The notes below the pieces were generated by a model, which was given only the letters and a program-made list of their open reading frames with translations, was not told the origin of the DNA and did no database searches. The position numbers and the translations under genes are program-made. Positions 1-11,492 of a stretch of 37,706 nucleotides of DNA are shown in pieces. How positions within the stretch are numbered: position 1 is the first letter of the stretch; each line of letters opens with the position of its first letter. This stretch comes from Gelatoporia subvermispora B (lineage: Eukaryota > Basidiomycota > Agaricomycetes > Polyporales > Gelatoporiaceae). Where the stretch lies: NCBI GenBank assembly GCA_000320605.2, contig KB445816.1, positions 286,554-324,259 on the forward strand, given 5' to 3'.

Positions 1-2162
1 GACCCCGACTACAACGAGGAAGGGTACCCTGGTCCCTCACGTGGCACGTGCCGTGTACAGGCTATTCGCAGCGTGAGCGACTGGAGCCACGGTATCCTCT
101 CTGAGCACAGCATCCAGAACGCATGTGAGTACTGGCTGCGCGCCACCATAACTAGTACCTGAGAATGCGGAATGTAGACATTCAGCTCATTCAAGAGGCA
201 CAGCACTATATCTACATCGGTGGGTGTGATTACGCCTTGTAACCGAGTATCATTCGTTGATCTTCGACATGTCTGCAGAGAACCAGTTCTTGTATGTGAA
301 CTGACTTGGCGTGTGGGTATTAGCTGATGGGTCCGCAGTATCTCCTCAACGCGCTCGGATGATGTGGTCAAGAACCAGATTGCTAAAGCGTTGACCGAAC
401 GTATCATTCGTGCTGCACAGGAAGGCAGGAAGTTCCAGGTATTGCACTCTCCCAGGTCATTGCGAAAATCCCTCTGACGTTCGATTCGGTAGGTTGTGAT
501 CGTGATACCTGAGGTTCCTGGATTCGCTGGACCGGGTATGTTCACAGCATGTCGACATGTGCTGGTGACTAACATGTCGAGTCACCATCAGTGAAGGACG
601 ACTCTGCAGTCAAGACCATTATGGCTGCCCAGTACCGAACATTGAATCGCGGAGGTCACAGCATCCCTGAAGAAGTTCGCAAGCAGGGCTACGAGCCGTA
701 GGTCGGCACTTGTTTCTCATTGACATATAATGACGTCATATAGGTTGGACTATATCCGTTTCTTCCATTTGCACGCGTACGACCGCATTAACGTGCCATT
801 CAGTACGTTTTTTCCGGCCACAAACTGTGTTGTGTTAATGCCCTGCCTATTCAGCATCTTTCATCTCTAAGATGGAAGAGAAGAGTGGAGTGAAGTTCCA
901 CGAGGCCATGACCGCACTGGCTCGTCTCTGAATCGGCCGCTCCGAAGGCCCTGAAAACCCGACCGACGTAGCCGTTGCTATACCCACCGGCAAATTCCTC
1001 GTTCAGCGCACGCCTGCAGGTGCGAATACCGAACTCAAGGCGGAGACGTACAAGCTCCCGCGTACATTAGAAGAGGCCCGCGATCTGATCCAGCAGTTCG
1101 AGCGTGGCTCAGAGTCACTTCAGGATGACGAAGCAGTATCGGACAACGTCGTACAGCATATGCTCCATGACAAGACGAACTTGCTGGATGAGAAGTGGCT
1201 CGGGACGGAGGAGTAGAGAGGGCCGCGTATGTGTCGGAGCTGCTCTATATACACTCAAAGGTTATGATCGTGGACGAACAGAGGGTTATCGTGCGTCAGA
1301 TTGAAAATTCCTTGTTTGTAGCTCTCATTCAAGTTTCACTAGATGGGTTCTGCGAACATCAATGACCGCAGTCAGAAGGTGCGCAGATTATTATTCCACC
1401 GTCACAAGTGTTGAGGTTTTGACGGGTTTATTAGGGCGACGGTGACTCCGAGATCGCCTTGGTCATCGAGGACGATGATATCATCGACTCTCAGATGGAT
1501 GTAAAACCATGGCTTGCGTCCCGCTTCGCTGCGACACTCCGTCGCAAGCTCTACTGAGGTTTGTTCGCTCAGATCTCCAATAGGCTCCGTCGACTGAACT
1601 TCTGTATCGCGCAGAGCACCTCGGTCTGATTCCGCCGCAGTTGTGCGAGCCGGACTCGGAGCCTACATCTTTCATGCGCCCGGCACTGAACCCCAACGAG
1701 GATGAGACTGGCGAGCAGGAGGACGCATAGGTTGCAGGCCCACTTGCAGACGCAACGCTCGACCTGTGGAACAGCATCGCGAAGCGCAACCGAGACGTTT
1801 TCACGGAGATCTTCAGACCTGTTCCGACGAACCTGGTGCGCACGTGGGAGCAGTACGACGTGAGTTTCACTGTATACTGCGTCACAACAAATTTAATCTA
1901 AGTTACTGGGGCGGACGCAGAACTATGTTCCGAAGGCAATAACAGGCCATGTCGTGCCGGAGGTCCCGCTCGCACGGGTGAAGGACCGGCTTCCAGGTGT
2001 GCGCGGCGCGCTAGTCGATTGTCCGATTGTGACTTTCGCTACATTTGTAGCCTGTGGCTGCGTGCGCTGACTGTGCCGTAGGACTTCCTCATTGACCAGA
2101 AGGACTTTGTGGAGGGTATTGACTGGATGGGATTGAACCCGACGCTGCCGATCTACATATAA
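1..2162 (+). pseudogene. PLD1: Phospholipase D (PLD1/SPO14 type), C-terminal part, broken
   Basis: Phospholipase D hydrolyses phosphatidylcholine to phosphatidic acid at membranes. The 5' part lies outside the window. Visible exons join cleanly over short introns (125-177, 220-278, 292-338, 439-492, about 536-590 and others) and give the family signatures WSHGIL, YIYIENQFFIS and YRTLNRGGHSI. The second HKD motif is at about 1240-1365 (H-x-K in YIHSKVMIVD, then GSANIND after an intron). The C-terminal end and a natural stop (2160-2162) are present. The frame is broken by in-frame stops at 929-931 (where the family has Trp), 1214-1216, 1555-1557 (family Arg) and 1728-1730, plus a 1-base deletion just after 1216. 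Introns are kept, so this is a DNA-level copy or a decayed resident gene, not a retrocopy. Sequencing error is the alternative, but four stops make it unlikely. Confidence 0.85.
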
Positions 2163-2202
2163 GGGAAATTTAGCAAGACCAGAATGAACGAAACAATCTT
2201 AG

Positions 2203-2781
2203 GTGAATGATTGGTTTACGCGCCCGCAGTCTCCCGCAGTTGCAGCGCTGCACGGTCTGTTCTCCGGGCGGCCACGCTCGCCATCCACGGCGACGATCTC
2301 CAGCACATACCTGAGCGGCGGCGGGGCAAGCACGGCGCACGGCACCTGTACGAGCACGGACGAAGGCGCGAGCATCATGGGCGTGCTCGATAGTGTTTCG
2401 CCCCCATCGCCCGTTCCGGCATCGATGCTCGTAGAGCGCAAGATCCTCGAGAGGCGCGAGCGCGAGCGTGTCATGCAAGGACTCAACGACGACAATGCCT
2501 CCACAATCAGGTCGAGTATCGGGCTTGGGCTCGGTATAGGGCCCCCCGCTGTGCCTTCTGCGCACTCCCCGGCCTCGCCACCGTTCCGGGCATTGCTATC
2601 TGTGCCGCGACATCCGTACGCGGAGGCCGCGAGCATCAGCACCCAGCCTAGCTCGAGCACGCTGACGCCGAGCTCTAAGGCGAACACGAGCGGGGTAAGC
2701 CGCTCCTCGTCAGTGCAGTCCAACACCAGCCCGCAGCAGGGTCTGATCGGGGGCCTCCAACTTCTCGAAACGAGCCTCTAA
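2203..2781 (+). CDS. Ser/Pro-rich uncharacterised ORF
   Basis: Open frame of 192 codons starting 41 bases after the PLD stop. The product is rich in Ser, Pro, Thr and Ala, with one charged helical patch (ERKILERRERERVMQ) near residues 78-92 and no domain I recognise. The high GC keeps other frames open too, so the open frame is weak evidence on its own. Composition resembles a disordered region of a fungal regulatory protein. It could be a relic of a larger gene continuing, frame-shifted, to about 3480. Confidence 0.25.
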   Translation: MNDWFTRPQSPAVAALHGLFSGRPRSPSTATISSTYLSGGGASTAHGTCTSTDEGASIMGVLDSVSPPSPVPASMLVERKILERRERERVMQGLNDDNASTIRSSIGLGLGIGPPAVPSAHSPASPPFRALLSVPRHPYAEAASISTQPSSSTLTPSSKANTSGVSRSSSVQSNTSPQQGLIGGLQLLETSL

Positions 2782-3650
2782 TGCGTCTGTGCAAAGCATC
2801 AGCACGCTCAGCTCGAACACGACGCACTCGCACGCGCATTCAGCGGTTGGCACCTTGGAGGCAATGGCAAAGTCGGACAGCGCCCGCGCTTATCCCATAG
2901 AAGCTCTATACCGCCACCGCCCCGCCCAGCTCCCTCCACAGCACTGCCTCCGACTCCGATCCCGAGCTCACCCTGAACGACCGCGCCGCTAGATGAACCA
3001 ACCACGCCCGGCACAGGCGCCTCGCCGTCACAAAAGATGTCCTTCCGCGAGTCGCTCGCACTCCGCTCGAAGCGGTTCTCCCTCTCCCCGCCCACTCTAC
3101 TGCCCTCCTCTGACCTCCCTCCGCGGTCCGACGAGACCTCGACTTCATCGCCCACATCGCCCGCTCGCGCGAGCTGGGAACGACACCACCGCTGTGCGAG
3201 CAACGGCAGCGCGAGAGTTGTTGCTCACGACATCCCCACCTACCCCACCTCCGCGCTCCCAAGAACAGCCGCCGCCTCCGCAAGCTTCTCCGGAGCTGCG
3301 TGGCATCACGTCACTGTCCCCGCCCCCTCGAAAAGGCTCAAGGCGAGGCGTTGCACAATGCGGCGAGGACGAAGAACGCCGTCCCGCAACTGCTGATGCC
3401 AGCATCTGGTCACGCCATCAACTCATGCCACTTTCTGTCTCCTCAGCCGTCCACTGTCTCTCTGGTAGATGTCCGATTTTAGCACTGTATTGCTCTATTA
3501 CATTACTCGTCTACTTGTTTGCTCACGCTGCTCAACTCTCACTTGGGAATCTGAGTGATCTGTATATTACGTGATTGGAATACACCTTGGTCATTGCACA
3601 ACTCCTGAAATACAAATACGGATAGCACAACGAAAAACGAGAGCAATGGA
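2782..3650. other. GC-rich Ser/Pro-coding-like DNA, then a short spacer
   Basis: From 2789 to about 3480 all plus frames give Ser/Pro/Arg-rich peptides (for example FRESLALRSKRFSLSPP from 3043) with stops and apparent frame changes. This looks like the frame-shifted continuation of the preceding Ser/Pro-rich ORF. From 3480 to 3650 I see only AT-richer spacer before the 3' end of the PRP8 copy. Confidence 0.3.
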
Positions 3651-6600
3651 CTACGCGAAGCTATTTTCGACATCAGCACCGTCATCCCCAGCCTCAAGAT
3701 TAGCGAACGACAAGAAAGCAGCTGGCCTGTGCTCCTCTGCCCAGAAGAGCAGCGGAGTATCGAGCGTCATTGAGTAGTTGATTGACGGCGCCCACATCTG
3801 CGTCAGACCAACACCATAATTCCAGACATGTCCCTCCGGAACGAGAGTCATGCCTAGGACACGATCTGACAGCAGCCGCTGCACGAAAATCATAAGTGCA
3901 TGCCACAGAGAAGTGACAAATATTGACAGCTTACCTGTGGGTTGAGCGACGTGTCTGTGTTCTTCCTTCCCCATTCGAAACCGGCGGCTGTCAGCGAATG
4001 CGCAGACAGGGAGACGGAGCCAGGAGTGAAGGCACAGGTCAGGCACATGGACGATGAGCCCCATTCGGGGTGATCCGCCATCAGCTTGGCCTGCGTCGTA
4101 ACGTCCGTGGCGAGAGATGGGGAACCTCGAGAGCTTAAGTCTTGACCCATCCCAGAGGCTCGAGATCTTTGAGCAAGAAAACATCCCGAGGCAGTTGCGT
4201 CGGTAGCTCGACGCTGTTGTTGTTGCCGCGCTGCGAAACCCACGCGACAGCTTTAATCTCCTTGACCTGCTTGTTGTCCGGAGGGGACACACCATAGAGG
4301 AATGCCGCAACTTGGGTTCGCAAATCCGACGCAGTGATGAAAGCTCGGAGAATGTTCTTCGGCAATACATACGTGTACGACGCTGCATCATCGCGGACAT
4401 CATCGTTCGAGAGACACCGGTTGTTCATAATTGGTCGTCGTGACGGTCTGAATTGCGTCACCATGGACGTTGGTCGTCTGTGTCTGGACGGCTGTGACCT
4501 GACCCTGCGCTTCTGAGCTCTTCTCGAGCTCAGCCATTTGTTGGCGCTGAACTGAGGGAGTAGCAATCTCCTGACCGAGGATGATGTCGCGAATCTCGCT
4601 AGCGGTGAGCGATGCAATGTTGACGCTGTTACACTTGCCGAAATCCGCGAGGATGAGATCCTTGAGAGCTACTTCGACCTTGATCCATTCCTCGTCAGAT
4701 AGCGATGGCCACACGAAGTGCGGCTCCGTAATCGTGTTCTTATCTGGGCGCAGAACGATCTTGGCCTTCTCGTTGTTGACGTGAATGCCACGGAGGAGGA
4801 TCAGGCGAGAGAATGCAGTGTAACTTGAAATCGACTTCAGCCAATCATCGTAGAGATCGATGATTGAATAGGACCATCTGTGGCTGTGTTACACGGAGAA
4901 TCAGGTCGCCGAACTTCTCCATCTTCATGCATGCTTGGAACGGCAGCTGCAGTTCGCTCCCCTTGATGACGATATTCGGGAAGTCAAGAAGATGCACCTC
5001 GAGTGGGTCTACAAATAATATCAGCTTCACATCACTGAACTCGTTGATTACAGAGACTGACCTAACATGCCCTTCCGCGTTATGATGACCTGTTTCGGTT
5101 GTTCTTCAACGGACAAGGAATGTACAACCGCGGCGACTTCTTCGGCAGTCTTCCACTTTGCCAATTGACCGAGACGCTTTTGACCTGCCCAGACGCTGGT
5201 ATGGATGGTCTTCAGGAAGAGCTGTCCAGAGCGTGGGTTAAATATGAAGACGGCGCCGTTGATAGGCTTCGTAGTTAGATTGCCCTCGAACGTCTTGTGG
5301 GTCGTAACACGGTAGACGTTCGTGTCATCGACAAACCATATAATTTGGTTCGAGAACAACGCGGAGTAGTTCTGGCTGTTGAGGTACGGTTCGGTCGGCT
5401 CGGAGGAATAGAGCTGCAGACCCTTCCTGATACGCTCTCGGAGGACATGGCAAGCCGGATTAGCTTTCATAATCTTCGCCATCGCCTGCTGAATCAGGGG
5501 CTTGAGGCCGGGGAACCAATTGCCGTATGCTGACCACGGACCTCGAAACCGCACATCGAGAAGAGTAGCTGCGGGTTATCCTTCGAGAACGCGCTGACGA
5601 AGGTGTCCTCCCACTCAATGGTAGTGAGAGAGCGCGGGAGGCTCTGCTTGACGTTCCAGAATACCACACGTCCAAGGTTGACGTCGTGCTTGATGAGCCG
5701 CATGCGACAGTCTCGTGGCCAGCAACGCTTGTCGTTGTACCCGATGACGTTGTTATTCGTCGGATCGGGGTTCGCGCTGAGGTAGCGCTGAATGAGGTCG
5801 CGAGACGCCTCCGCGGTGAAGCGGAAAAGGATGTGGATACGGTCGACGTAGCGCGAGTACAGCCGGATATGTTGACGCGTCTCGGTAGTTGAGTCGCGGT
5901 ATTGCAGGAAATTATTGGGTTGTTGTGGGGGTCCGGCCATCTCGCTCGCTCGGAGACCGAGAATGAGAAGGTCCAAAACAAGACCGTAGTATTGGAAGAC
6001 GAATGCCGAGAACTGCAGACCTCGGATGAGGCCGTACGCGTTCCTATGGGCCATGTCTACGTGGCGGAAAATAAATATCGAACAACATCCAGCAGTTTGT
6101 AATAAGACATACCTTTGTATGTCAAAACCGTATTGTTCTTCGCGGTGATGTAGTCCGCAAGGTTATGGTCGAGGACCAGACGCAACAGACGATTGAGAAG
6201 CGTCAAACCGATCTTCTCGTATACTTTGGATAAGACCGTCTCCATGAGAACATTGCATTCGCCCTCGCTCGTTTCCCAGATGTCTGTCAAGTTGTTGATG
6301 CCCTGGCACCACTTGTAGATGAGGAGCGGCGGTGGTTCCGTATCCGCAGGCTTGATCCACGCCGGGAAGAGACCGCGCTTGTCGGCCTCGAAGAATAAGA
6401 ACTGATCGAGATATGCATCGGTGATCTTCTCAACAGGCTCAATATCGTAGCAGGGGATAAGCTTGTCATAGGTGTCAAAGAACTCGATCCCGGACTGCTT
6501 GAACGCACGCTGAGTGAGAAGCAGACGCTTGATGCGCGACAGGCACTCATGGGGTTTGTCATACGCCTGCTCAATAAGGGCAAGCTCCTCACGCTGAGAC

Positions 6601-7668
6601 TGGTTGAGGCGACCTTTAACGGAATACGCCTCCTTCAGCTTCTTGAGTGCAAGGACGAGTAGCTCCGTGTCATGTTTGTAGTTGAGCAGAGGGAACGGGA
6701 TAGGCGAGAATTTGCGACTCTCAAGCCAATGCACAGTCGTTGCGCAGACGGCGACTGCTTCCTCCGCACTGACATACGGACCATCCTTCAGGTATCCGTG
6801 CTGGCGCTCTTGCTCTGCCTTCAAGTACAGACCTGAGAACACGTCAGCACAAGGTCAAGAATTGCTAAGCCGATGAAAACTTACGGGTAAGACGACCGAG
6901 GCTCTTCTTGACGACGGCCTTGTCGACCGTAGCACCGCGTCAAATTCGCTCACGGTTATAGTGTGCAACCGACGTCCACCAGTCAGCCTTACTCTTGATG
7001 TACCGGAGGATGATGTTCTCAATGGCCGTCGGCATTCCAGGAACCTTCCAGGGGATGTTAGCCTTCCAGCATCGCCATGCCTCGGAGAGATGCTGGAGGA
7101 TTGTCTTCGCCTTGTTCTGCTTGATGGACTCGGGCATCATGTCGAGTATATCATGCATGACGGCCGCGCGCAGCTCAAGGTCGTAGTGAGACTCAACGCG
7201 CTGCTTGGTCACCGTCTTTGCGACACCCTTGCTGTTGCGACCCTCGAATTGACGAGCGAGCAAGTTGCCGAGCCTAGCACCAGCTAAGCTCTCCGTCACA
7301 GTGAGGCGAACAAAAAGCCTCACCATCTCTCCAGAAGAGGCACGATTCCGCGCATGAAGAAGAGCCAAACTTGCCATCCGGGTGCCCAGAAACCGCATCC
7401 AGGACCTTTGCCGGCAGGATCCGTGTTGAACCGGTAGTAGATCAGATGCTTGACATCCTTCGTCATTCGGACTTGACGCATGAGCTAAGAGATGGTCAGA
7501 CATGGCGATACCCAAGAAACCTAGGTACGCACCTTGTATTTGTATCGGTACATCCTCGTCAACGCACCGATGTGGGCGAAGATATACTGGAGGGCATCCG
7601 CCAGCTGGAATGCGTCAACGTTGCCAAGACAGAAATGGACATGCCTTGTGTCTGCCTCAACTGCGATA
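3651..7668 (-). pseudogene. PRP8: PRP8 U5 snRNP splicing factor, C-terminal two thirds, internally deleted
   Basis: PRP8 is the central scaffold of the spliceosome. Reading leftward from 7668: [49 protein letters not shown], then the RT-like region to MCGFEVR at about 5540. The next residues, [12 protein letters not shown], belong to the RNase H-like domain, so the linker and endonuclease-like region (several hundred residues) are missing, with the junction at about 5532-5537. The Jab1/MPN domain follows, with about 25 residues missing near 4409-4420, and ends at a natural TAG (3651-3653). Introns of about 48-56 nt are retained (about 7485-7532, 7273-7323, 6834-6884, 6057-6112, 5011-5063, 3879-3934). 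Stops lie at 6940-6942 (RERI*RG, family Arg) and 4135-4137 (WVKT*, family Gln). Frameshifts include a 7-base insertion near 4860. An essential gene this damaged must have an intact copy elsewhere. Confidence 0.93.
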
Positions 7669-8362
7669 GAGCACGTCGCTGCCCGGACCAGCTCCTCTGT
7701 CTGCGTTTACGACCTCGCGGAAAACGGTTTCGGTACATTCACCAAATCATGGGCAAACACGAGCAAGGAGTTCGCGCCGGTGATCAGTTCGCAGACAAGG
7801 GCCGGTGCAGGGTTCCGCCTCGTTGGGAGATTGTCCCAGCGTCCTAGCAAGGATGCAGCGAAGGGTGCGGTGCTCGCGGCCTACACAACTCCGACTGGAG
7901 TGGCTACGATGGTGCAGTCCTTGTCCTACTTGCCTCCTGCTACTCCTACCAGCCGGCTGGTCGTCCAAGTCCCCGCAGCGGCGCCAGTTGGCGAGAACTT
8001 CAGTCTCTCACCTACGATTGCCCCTTCTCCCCCGCCGTACCGATCTTCCCTCAGGGCTTCACGGTTCTTCTGCCGGCTGCACCGCAGGAAGCAGTCGATC
8101 TTGCGACACTGTCCTACAGCTTGTCGGGTACACATGTGGTCCACCTTTTCGACCACCACAGCGCGACGCTGGCGGCAGGACACGCCATTGTGCCGTCATT
8201 TGAATTGCAGACTGCCGACGCGCCCTTGAAGGAAGGCCTTACCAACTCTTACTTCGACTACGCCTGTGACAAAGAGGCGCACACTGCCATTGTCCTGCTC
8301 AATGACCCTCTGGCGCAGGCCGCGAAAGCACTTGCGTCCAACGTCACTGGTCTCGTTCACAG
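7663..8362 (+). pseudogene. MET10: MET10-type sulfite reductase flavoprotein subunit, internal fragment
   Basis: MET10 is the flavoprotein subunit of NADPH-sulfite reductase in sulfate assimilation. This fragment matches the N-terminal, pyruvate:ferredoxin-oxidoreductase-like part. It shows [40 protein letters not shown], then after a frameshift near 8030 FPQGFTVLLPAAPQEAVDL, SGTHVVHLFDHHSA, GHAIVPSFE, NSYFDYACDKE and IVLLNDPLAQAAKALAS. It starts where the oppositely oriented PRP8 copy stops and ends inside a domain, where NAP1 coding begins. Both ends are truncated. The assignment rests on remembered family sequence, so a homology search should confirm it. Confidence 0.7.
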
Positions 8363-8920
8363 TACCTCGAGCTGCAAAAGCCGCTGTACGACAGACGGCA
8401 AGCCATCGTCAGCGGTGCTGCCCCGCCCACCCCGGAGGAGATTGCGGCCGGAGAGGCGCAGTCCCAGAAGGACGACCCCGAGTACACCCCCCTCCCCGCG
8501 GACTCGACCGCCGCATCGGCGATCCCCGAGTTCTGGCTCACCGCGCTTCGGAACCACCTCGACCTCGCGGAGCTTATCACTGATCGTGACGCCACTGGGC
8601 TCAACTCACCGACATCCGCGTCTCGTACCTCCCGACGACGGACACGAAGCCCGGCTTCAAGCTCCAGTTCTTCTTCTCGCCCAACGAGTTCTTCGAGAAC
8701 GACATGCTCGAGAAGACGTACCTGTACCAGGAGGAGGTCGGCTACTCGGGCGACTTTATGTACGACCGCGTGATCGGCACGGAGATCAAGTGGAAGGAGG
8801 ACAAGGACCTGGCGAAGGAGTTTGAGATCAAGACGCAGCGCAACAAGAGTACGTATGTCGGTCGCTGGGTGTGATCTGATTTGCTGACCTCTTGCGCCAG
8901 ACACAAACCGCACCGCAGAT
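8363..8920 (+). pseudogene. NAP1: Nucleosome assembly protein NAP1, internal fragment
   Basis: NAP1 is a histone H2A-H2B chaperone. The fragment reads YLELQKPLYDRRQAIVSGA, PEEIAAGEAQSQKDDPEYTPL, IPEFWLTALRNHLDLAELI, then after a 1-base frameshift near 8597 LTDIRVSYLP, GFKLQFFFSPNEFFEN, LEKTYLYQEEV and IGTEIKWKEDKDL. A 51-nt GT-AG intron follows (about 8850-8900), then NTNRT. The sequence just before the first residues, TTCACAG, looks like a splice acceptor, so the join to MET10 may lie in a former intron. The acidic C-terminal tail is absent, replaced by AAA+ ATPase sequence. Confidence 0.82.
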
Positions 8921-9045
8921 CGGGCGCGACATCAGCGAGGAGCAGCTCGCCGCGCTCGCGGCCCGCGAGGTCAACGGCCGCCAGATCAAGAACGCGACGC
9001 GCACGGCGACGTCGATCGCGGCCAGCAAGAACGAACCTAAATCGA
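8917..9045 (+). pseudogene. AAA+ ATPase C-terminal lid fragment
   Basis: About 40 codons give DISEEQLAALAAREVNGRQI followed by KNATRTATSIAASKNE, the typical C-terminal helical lid of a fungal AAA+ ATPase (the R-x-x-N-G-R-x-I-K-N pattern). It follows NAP1 in the same strand with no spacer. The Walker motifs are absent, so only the lid was joined here. The exact AAA subfamily cannot be told from so short a piece. Confidence 0.6.
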
Positions 9046-11262
9046 GCGGAGAAACCCTCCGACTTGAGTATTCTATACACGTTCACGGCGGTGACGACAC
9101 CCGCAGTACTCTTCTGCGGCAGATATGCCCACTACAAGGGACATCAAACCGTATATGCTGCTGGGATAGGGAAATAAGGACCCGGGTGACTGGTGAGCTT
9201 AATTCCCGCCGTGCGAAGCCTGGTACAAAGGCGTATCCGTGCAGGCCTCATGGTTGTCGCTCAATGCTACGAAGCCCTCTGAAGGTACCCCATCCTCATC
9301 GAAATCGCAGAGGACGGTGCCTTCGGTTCGAGTACGGCCTACGCCATGGTGCACGATCGTGCACGCGCGTCGCATCAGACGCGGTAGCGAGTTCGAGACC
9401 ATGATCAATCTGGTGAACACATCTTTAAGACGTGCTTGGAAACTCATACATCCCCGTCACGTACCTTTCCACGTCCTCGTCCTCAAGATGCCTCGGACTC
9501 GACCATTTGCTTGCGATGGTCGTGCTAGGCCAGATGCTGCCGTACAGCAATTGGTGGCGACAAGTGAAGGCGGTCTCCCGAGAATCCGTTTGCGGTCCGT
9601 AAACACAAGTTGCTCCGGGCTAGCAGCCGTACATGGCATCCATACGATGGGAGCTCGCCCCGCTGCAGTTCGCCAAGTGCTGGTCCTGTTCTGGATAAAG
9701 CTTGGCGGGATGATACGTATAGCTATAACGGACAACCGTTATATTTTCCTGCTGAGGGTTGGACGCGCGCAGGTGGTAAGACCCCGTGGCAGAGACTCAC
9801 CTCGATTCCGCAGCGACTCAGTTCATCGAGTGCGATCGAGAGATGCTTCATAGGTGGTTCCACGAGCGAGTGCGCCGCACCACTTGTCCCTAAGGGGCTC
9901 GGCGTCGAGTTGTACGAACTGTTGCTCCGCCGGGCGTGTGTGGCGCGAGCGATATGCACTGGCGAGCGCGCCGAGTGCGCCATGATCGAGTTGCTGACGA
10001 TCAGATCGGGGGACGAGGAATGACAGCTGCTGGGAGGGCGAAACCTGAGAGGCTCTGAGTGAGCGAGCACCACACTATGGGTGGGCATGACGTGTGCACC
10101 GCGTACAAGGGCGATTCTGGGCCATGCGGTGGATACATCCCCGCGTAAGACGCGCGTTGAGACTGATAAATGTGGATACGTACCTGAATATACCCTCAAT
10201 GCACATCAAATGCGACCCATCGCACGAAGTGGTCACGGTCGACTACGCATCGCGGTGCGGTAGGTAGCGAGTCCTTGAGGTCCCAGGCTAGACGTGGTCG
10301 CTTGAGACTAGGTCGGCGCTCCGCGATAACAAGTTGCGCCTGCCAGTGGAACTCAGGGTAGGTGAATAAAAAAGCAGAGAGTGTGGACACGAGCATCGGT
10401 AGCTCAGGTAGCGTCAGGCAGAGGCAGGTCACTGCGTTGGGCGAGAGAGGCGGGCGTGCTCACTTGCGCGCGCGCCCTGCGCGCGCTAGTCCGGCGGTGG
10501 CGTGGGTACTCGCGCTGTCAAGCCGCGGCGCGGTTACGCGGCCTCGCAGTCCTCCTCCAGAACTACCACACCCATCGCCCTGCCTGCCCACTTGTGGATG
10601 CTGCGAGAAGGCCTGCGTTGCTCGCGTTCCAGACGTTCTGCCTTAGCCTCGCTGGGCCCTTACGGCTGGACGCGGGCTCGCTGTGCTCTCTCTCAAGGCA
10701 AAACCAAGTTCGGGCAAGCCCCCTCCCCCGACAACTCGCACCCTCTTAACCTTCAATGGCACTCACTCGCATACTTGGCGAACTTCGTGAGTAAACTTGG
10801 CCAGCAGGCCGTGCAACGAACGCCCTCGCAAGATGAACAGCAGAGCCGCCTGAGCCGGCCGCAGGCACGCTCGAATCTGTGGCTATTGGTCGCTCGCAAT
10901 TACGCCAGGCCCCCGCGCCCTTCGCGTTCGCATGGCGCGCGTGGTTCGCCCTCGAACGCACTCTCGCCGAGGCGGCGTGCACGCTCTGCACGCGACACTG
11001 CTGGCCGTTAGCGCTTCGCCCAGCGCAGGCGCTTCGGCGCCAGCGCGTGGTCGGCCACCAGCAAGTGCGCGAGTGCAAATCTGCGTTCAGGCCCGAGTAC
11101 GTGCAGTTACGGGTGTAAGGCCAGAATCTTGGGGCGGTCGCGCAGGATCGCCAGCTTTGGCGACGCGTCGATCACGGAATGGCGTGCTGCTTCCATCCTC
11201 CTTTGGCGCCGCGATGGGCGCAGTGGCTGCCTCTGCCGCCAGCCCGTACTCGCGCACGAAGG
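9046..11262. other. No recognised gene; decayed coding-like traces
   Basis: I recognise no gene. On the minus strand at about 9455-9600 a frame reads TAFTCRHQLLYGSIWPST, which looks like real but unidentified coding sequence; a related stretch occurs at about 33040-33180. The minus stretch 10196-10432 (VIAERRPSLKRPRLAWDL) also looks faintly coding. From about 10400 to 11260 the DNA is GC-rich with open frames on both strands, none convincing. A block at about 11005-11090 is repeated in diverged form at about 11408-11492. Confidence 0.4.
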
Positions 11263-11492
11263 TCAGCGGCCTTCTACCAGAGCTCGTGCTGCAGGCCCGA
11301 GAGGTCGGCACCACGCTGGCTCCCTTTGCACTGGAAAAGCAAGTACAGCAGCTTCTCGCCGCCATCCTCGTGCAACTGAAATAGGCGCTGGTGCCGCAGT
11401 ATAGTCGGGCGTTAGCATTTTGCCCAATGCAGGTGCGCGACGGCCAGGGGGTGGCCTGGCACCAGTAGTCTCGCGAGTGCGATGCAATGTTA
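11005..11492. repeat. Diverged direct repeat upstream of the recombinase-like gene
   Basis: The stretch at about 11005-11090 (CGTTAGCGCTTCGCCCAGCG ... CCACCAGCAAGTGCGCGAGTG) and that at about 11408-11492 (CGTTAGCATTTTGCCCAATG ... GCACCAGTAGTCTCGCGAGTG) align along most of their length, with scattered substitutions and small gaps. They lie about 400 bases apart in the same orientation. Read by eye only, so the exact ends are approximate. Confidence 0.4.

Noticed and set aside
2118..2140. Reverse-strand T-loop-like sequence (GGGTTCAATCCC)
   Set aside because: It lies within the last coding exon of the phospholipase D copy and no cloverleaf forms around it.
3651..7668. PRP8 intein
   Set aside because: No intein splicing or homing-endonuclease motifs are present; the region where such inteins are usually found is deleted here.
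10362..11118. Several overlapping open frames on both strands of a GC-rich segment
   Set aside because: Open frames are expected at this GC content; peptides are Arg/Ala/Ser-rich without domains and both strands are equally open.
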